Below, piece by piece: positions 60,351 through 64,000 of a DNA stretch of 64,000 nt (the stretch's first letter is position 1; the number at the start of each line of letters is the position of its first letter). The stretch covers positions 310,001 through 374,000 of the forward strand of contig CM038918.1 of the NCBI GenBank assembly GCA_021904315.1, given 5' to 3'. This DNA comes from Sphagnum magellanicum. Its lineage: Eukaryota > Streptophyta > Sphagnopsida > Sphagnales > Sphagnaceae. Under the pieces are notes generated by a model. The model saw nothing but the letters and a program-made list of their open reading frames with translations. It was not told the DNA's origin and made no database searches. The position numbers and the translations under genes were made by a program.

Positions 60351-62507
60351 TAGCCCAGACACCATTGTCATATTCCCATTGGCCCTTAATACTACTTCAA
60401 CCCCATGCAATTTAGTAGCCCAAACATTTTGGAAGATGTAGTTTAATTTTTATTCATGCCACATGTAAGGGAAAAAATTGATGTGCATGGGACTATGCTT
60501 GTAATGATGGATCCAACTATAGGTTTGAGATACATTGACAAGACCTTTGGAAAAGAAATATCAAAACTATAAATTTGGTGGCAATTTCAATGGAGGCATG
60601 ACAACACAAAATGAAAGGCACAACTTTTGAAGTTTTGAAAACCTACCCTTCCAATAATTTCCCTCCAAAAATGAACAACAAAGTTGCAAACCTCCTATTG
60701 TTCACTCAAATGCAAACATAAACTTGATTCAACAATAACAAAACATAATCAAAATGCCACAAAACACAATTCTAGAAGGTTCTAACAAATCAATCAATGT
60801 CAATTGCATTCATGCAAGAACAAATATAGAGGTTGTAACTTGTGGGGCCAAGGTTTTAAACAAGTTTCAAAAAAATATACTTGAAAATGCATGTGTTTAA
60901 CTTAACACCAATGAAGTTATTAACCCATCAACTTGTGCAACTTGCTTGATTCCTTTTCAATTTCCACATTCATTGTCCATTGCGGACATAAACTTGCCAA
61001 TATTCACAATCATTGTCCAATGTTTATTGTGAACTTGCATACACCAAAGGCCAATCTCACACAACCTTCATAATTTGAAGCTCTTAAAGACAAAATCACA
61101 AAGATATGGAATTGTGCAAATTGGAAGTTGCAATTCAATGAATATGTGTACTTTTATAAGCTTGAAATTGGAAGGCTTGAAGCTTGTTGCTTCAAAGCTC
61201 ACAATGCACACACAAACATTCAAACTTAGAATTGATGGCTACATACAATGAAACCTTGGCAAATGGGAGTGGCAAGGAACACATTATTGAAGGTGATGCT
61301 AGTGGCAATGGATAGATGTTTTAGCTTGAAGAGGGTGCGAATGGTGGTGAACAATGGTAAATTTGATACAACACCTAATCATTTAAGCTAAAATGCTAGC
61401 ATCCAATGGTCCTCTTGTGTAGATGCAATTAGCAACCTCCATTTGTTGATAAAAATGGCAACTTTTATAAGCTCTTGATGTAGGATTTTGGCAAAAATGG
61501 CATTTTTTTCAACCGTAATTTAAAGTGGGGAGGTCAAAAGGGCTTTGAAGAGGCAAAAAAATCATGGAATTTTTCCATAAAAGAAAGACGTTGATCCATC
61601 CTTTATGGTGGGCTAATGATTGTTTCACTCTAGTTGTGTTGTTCATGATTCCGTTATATATGGATTAGGTGAAATTTGTTTTTGGAAGTTGTTGAGTGTA
61701 AGGCTGGTATAAAGCATCATGTTCCATACATGTATGAAGGTAGACATTGATCCAAGTACCAAACTAGGTTTATGAAGAGATCCCAAAGTCAATACCCAAA
61801 GGTTCCAATAGATAAAATATTTCCAAAAAAATATAAAACAGATTTCAAATCCTTTTGCCACACATTCATTTGGTTGGGACTTGCATTTTCAGCAATTGCT
61901 TCATTGAGGGAAACACCTACACTTCATTGGATCATAATCAAAGAAGATGCAACAATTTGTTTTGGTTTTACTCCATTGCTCTATTACCATGCTAGCAGTG
62001 TTTTGCAGAGTCTTTTCTTTTAAGTCCTTTGATCTTGTTCTAAACTTAAGTGAATGTGATATCGTTTGGAAACTCAAACTTCAACATCGTTCGAAAAGCT
62101 CTGTGAACAAGCGCTTTGTCAATAGTCTAGAAGACTTGCACCAAAATGACACATTCATTAAAGACAAATGTGAAAGTTGTTGGGGGCAATGAAGTAACAA
62201 CAGAAATGGCTTCATCTTCTATTGCTTTAAATTACTCCTTGGCCCAGCAAACAAACAATCTTTTGGAGAATGGGTTTTCTTCCCACCATAAAGAGCAAAT
62301 GTTACTAATTTCAGCACTTGACCTTCTAATATAATACATGACTTTTAGCTCATCCGTTGGGGTTGGGAGGCCAATTTTCCAACTTGAAAAGCTACATGTA
62401 TTTATACATTGATTTCATTCAATTATTTGGATGCAATATTGCTTATTTACATTTCAAACAAAAAGTCTTCTGTGTAGTTAAATGTCCTAATTTTAGCTAT
62501 ATAGCAG
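60351..62507. other. AT-rich stretch beyond hAT remnant 3
   Basis: Possibly includes the 5' part of hAT remnant 3. Short frames at 61772-62023 (plus) and 61643-61861 (minus) have no recognised similarity. Nothing else is supported. Confidence 0.4.
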
Positions 62508-62720
62508 TGTTGGGCAGTTATTAGAAACTGCACCAAACCCCAGCTGGTTTCTTAAAGCTGACTGCAGTTCTCAAACAATAAAAAAATCACCCAGTTTTGA
62601 TTGATAACCATGGTCATCAAAAAATGTGAATACCCAGTGTTATATATATATATATATATATAACCACAGTTCTTCATTTTCTACAAAATTCAAATAATTG
62701 GCTGCAAAACTGTGGTCTTT
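62508..62720 (+). repeat. hAT-like non-autonomous repeat, copy B
   Basis: Begins CAGTGTTGGGCAGTTATTAG, close to hAT terminal sequence, and matches 29738-29960 in block order (CTGCACCAAACCCC, GATTGATAACCATGG, ACCCAGT). A (TA)n run at 62641-62662 lies inside it. Confidence 0.6.
62641..62662. repeat. (TA)n microsatellite
   Basis: Eleven TA dinucleotides. Confidence 0.95.
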
Positions 62721-63177
62721 GCCAATTTAAGGCTATTTAAGTCTTGTTGAAGTAGCAAATGATTACATTGACCTATGTACATGTGATGACTAAAGATAAA
62801 CTAATTGGGCTCTGTAGCCTTGTGTGCACTAACAATGACAATCAACTAATGAAAAAAATGAATTGATTTTATGAAAATTTTGGTTCCATTCAAATTAAAA
62901 TATTGAATGACATTGCCTGCAACTTGAATTAAATTGTATTCAAAATTTTAAATTTAATTCAAATATGATTGAATTCAAATTTAATTGAAGATGAATGATG
63001 TACATAAGATATTGAAATTTTTCTTTTGACTAGGTGTTGACAAAAAATACGTTGAAAAGAGATAGATTCCACTTCTTTTCATTTTGGAATTGACTAAACA
63101 AATTCCAATTTTAAACTATTCTAAGGATCACTCTTGACCAAATGACAACTTATGAAACCTAAAGTTCTGCAACTGAC

Positions 63178-63365
63178 TTTTATTTATTTATATTTTTTAA
63201 AGCACGATAATAGATCTCGAGTTGTTGGCACCCCCAAGTCAAGCTCAGTGGCAAAGAGTTGCAAGGGAAATCCTTTGCTGAACAATGGGTTTGAACCCAG
63301 AAACCTCTTTTGAAATTCCAAGGTCCCAGATATGGCTATACCACTGAGTCATCACCCTTGGGCTA
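63178..63365 (-). repeat. tRNA-derived SINE
   Basis: On the minus strand TGACTCAGTGGTATAGCC (near 63350) matches a Pol III A box and GGTTCAAACCC (near 63298) matches the B box. They are followed about 100 bp later by an A-rich tail (TTTAAAAAATATAAATAAAT). This is the layout of a tRNA-derived SINE. The plus strand also shows weaker boxes because the T-arm motif is palindromic, but the A-rich tail favours the minus orientation. Confidence 0.65.
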
Positions 63366-64000
63366 CCTAAACCAACTTTGATGAATCATTGCCCCCAGAA
63401 TTTATTCATAAATTACCCAAAGAACAAAATATCCAATATAGTTTGATTAGATGACTATTGTTTTTCACAAATGGTTATAAGAAACTGATCATTAATGACT
63501 ATACTCTTCGTTTTGTATGCTTATCACAAACAATTACAATTCTAACTCTATGGTTAGGTCCTTATGACCATTTTTCTTGTAATGAACATTTGGATGTGGC
63601 AATATTGTCAATTGTTGGGTACAATTGTTTCCGTGTTTGGGCTGATGCCATCATTAGTTGTTGATGCTAAACAGCTAGCAACATGTAGAACCTTTCTTAA
63701 TGTAACCACAGGTAAGCTTTTCAAAGAGAGTTTCTATGTGTATTTCTCTTGATATCAAACATGGAAGGTATCATCCATCTTCCCCAGGACCATTTTCCAT
63801 GTATTATGTTGAACTTGAGAATGGATACATTGGGATTAAAAAAGATAAAAGTTCCACTTTCATTGGCTGCAAGCAAAAGCTTGATTTGACAAATTCACTC
63901 AAACATCGACTACAGATGGGTATGCAAAGTGTGCATCAAGTGTTAGGAAGAAGCTGGAAATTATTGAAGTCAGGTTTTTGAAGCTCTGTTGCTGGAGACA
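63366..64000. other. Window end, no assignable gene
   Basis: Contains a plus-strand frame at 63736-63981 with a moderately hydrophilic sequence (VELENGYIGIKKDKSST) that could be coding but has no recognised family and runs close to the window edge. Confidence 0.3.

Noticed and set aside
61772-62023. Plus-strand 83-residue frame
   Set aside because: No similarity recognised and AT-biased; overlaps a minus-strand frame of equal quality.
63238-63300. Functional tRNA gene
   Set aside because: A and B boxes are present but no cloverleaf with acceptor stem and anticodon arm can be drawn; the A-rich tail fits a SINE.

Overview
This window looks like nuclear DNA of a land plant outside the flowering plants, most likely a homosporous fern. 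The reasons are AT-rich, gene-poor sequence, short spliceosomal introns with GT..AG borders, chloroplast-pathway genes, a decayed PLS-DYW pentatricopeptide (PPR) gene whose repeat wording resembles the expanded fern PPR families, and many degenerate hAT and Ty3/gypsy elements. The fern assignment is an inference from sequence character, not a database result.

Four intact protein-coding genes can be modelled with all exon borders in phase. (1) 4821-3228 (minus): three-exon YCF54/LCAA, the plastid accessory protein of the Mg-protoporphyrin IX monomethyl ester cyclase in chlorophyll synthesis. (2) 10367-8483 (minus): three-exon tRNA-dihydrouridine synthase of the Dus1 type, with telobox repeats just upstream. 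(3) 32340-34390 (plus): five-exon START-like/SRPBCC (polyketide cyclase or lipid-transport superfamily) protein, with a CpG-rich 55-bp tandem repeat about 0.5 kb upstream. (4) 51313-52488 (plus): two-exon gene for a 103-residue membrane-anchored 'methyltransferase-related' small protein. Two further exon-like blocks (53243-53332 and 54627-54818), both phase 0 with splice borders, may belong to an unrecognised gene. A PPR-DYW pseudogene lies at 13671-15150.

The rest is intergenic and repeat-derived. 1-3.2 kb is AT-rich with no gene. 5.1-5.4 kb holds a 57-bp minisatellite. 10.5-16.9 kb holds a foldback element, the PPR pseudogene and a telomere-repeat palindrome. 24.2-29.5 kb is a heavily decayed Ty3/gypsy element broken by two insertions. 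39.4-41.7 kb and 42.2-46.7 kb are two related hAT elements on the plus strand; the second still has recognisable terminal inverted repeats and a probable 8-bp target duplication. 57.2-60.4 kb is a third, more distant hAT transposase on the minus strand. Several non-autonomous elements (MITE-like, SINE-like and hAT-like) and local tandem duplications fill the spaces.

The four intact genes work in unrelated processes (chlorophyll synthesis, tRNA modification, lipid or cofactor binding, a membrane microprotein) and do not form a cluster. I found no convincing novel multi-gene system. The best leads are the orphan exon pair, the CpG tandem repeat before the START-like gene, the telomere-repeat palindrome, and four in-frame TGA codons that replace expected arginine codons in the PPR pseudogene.
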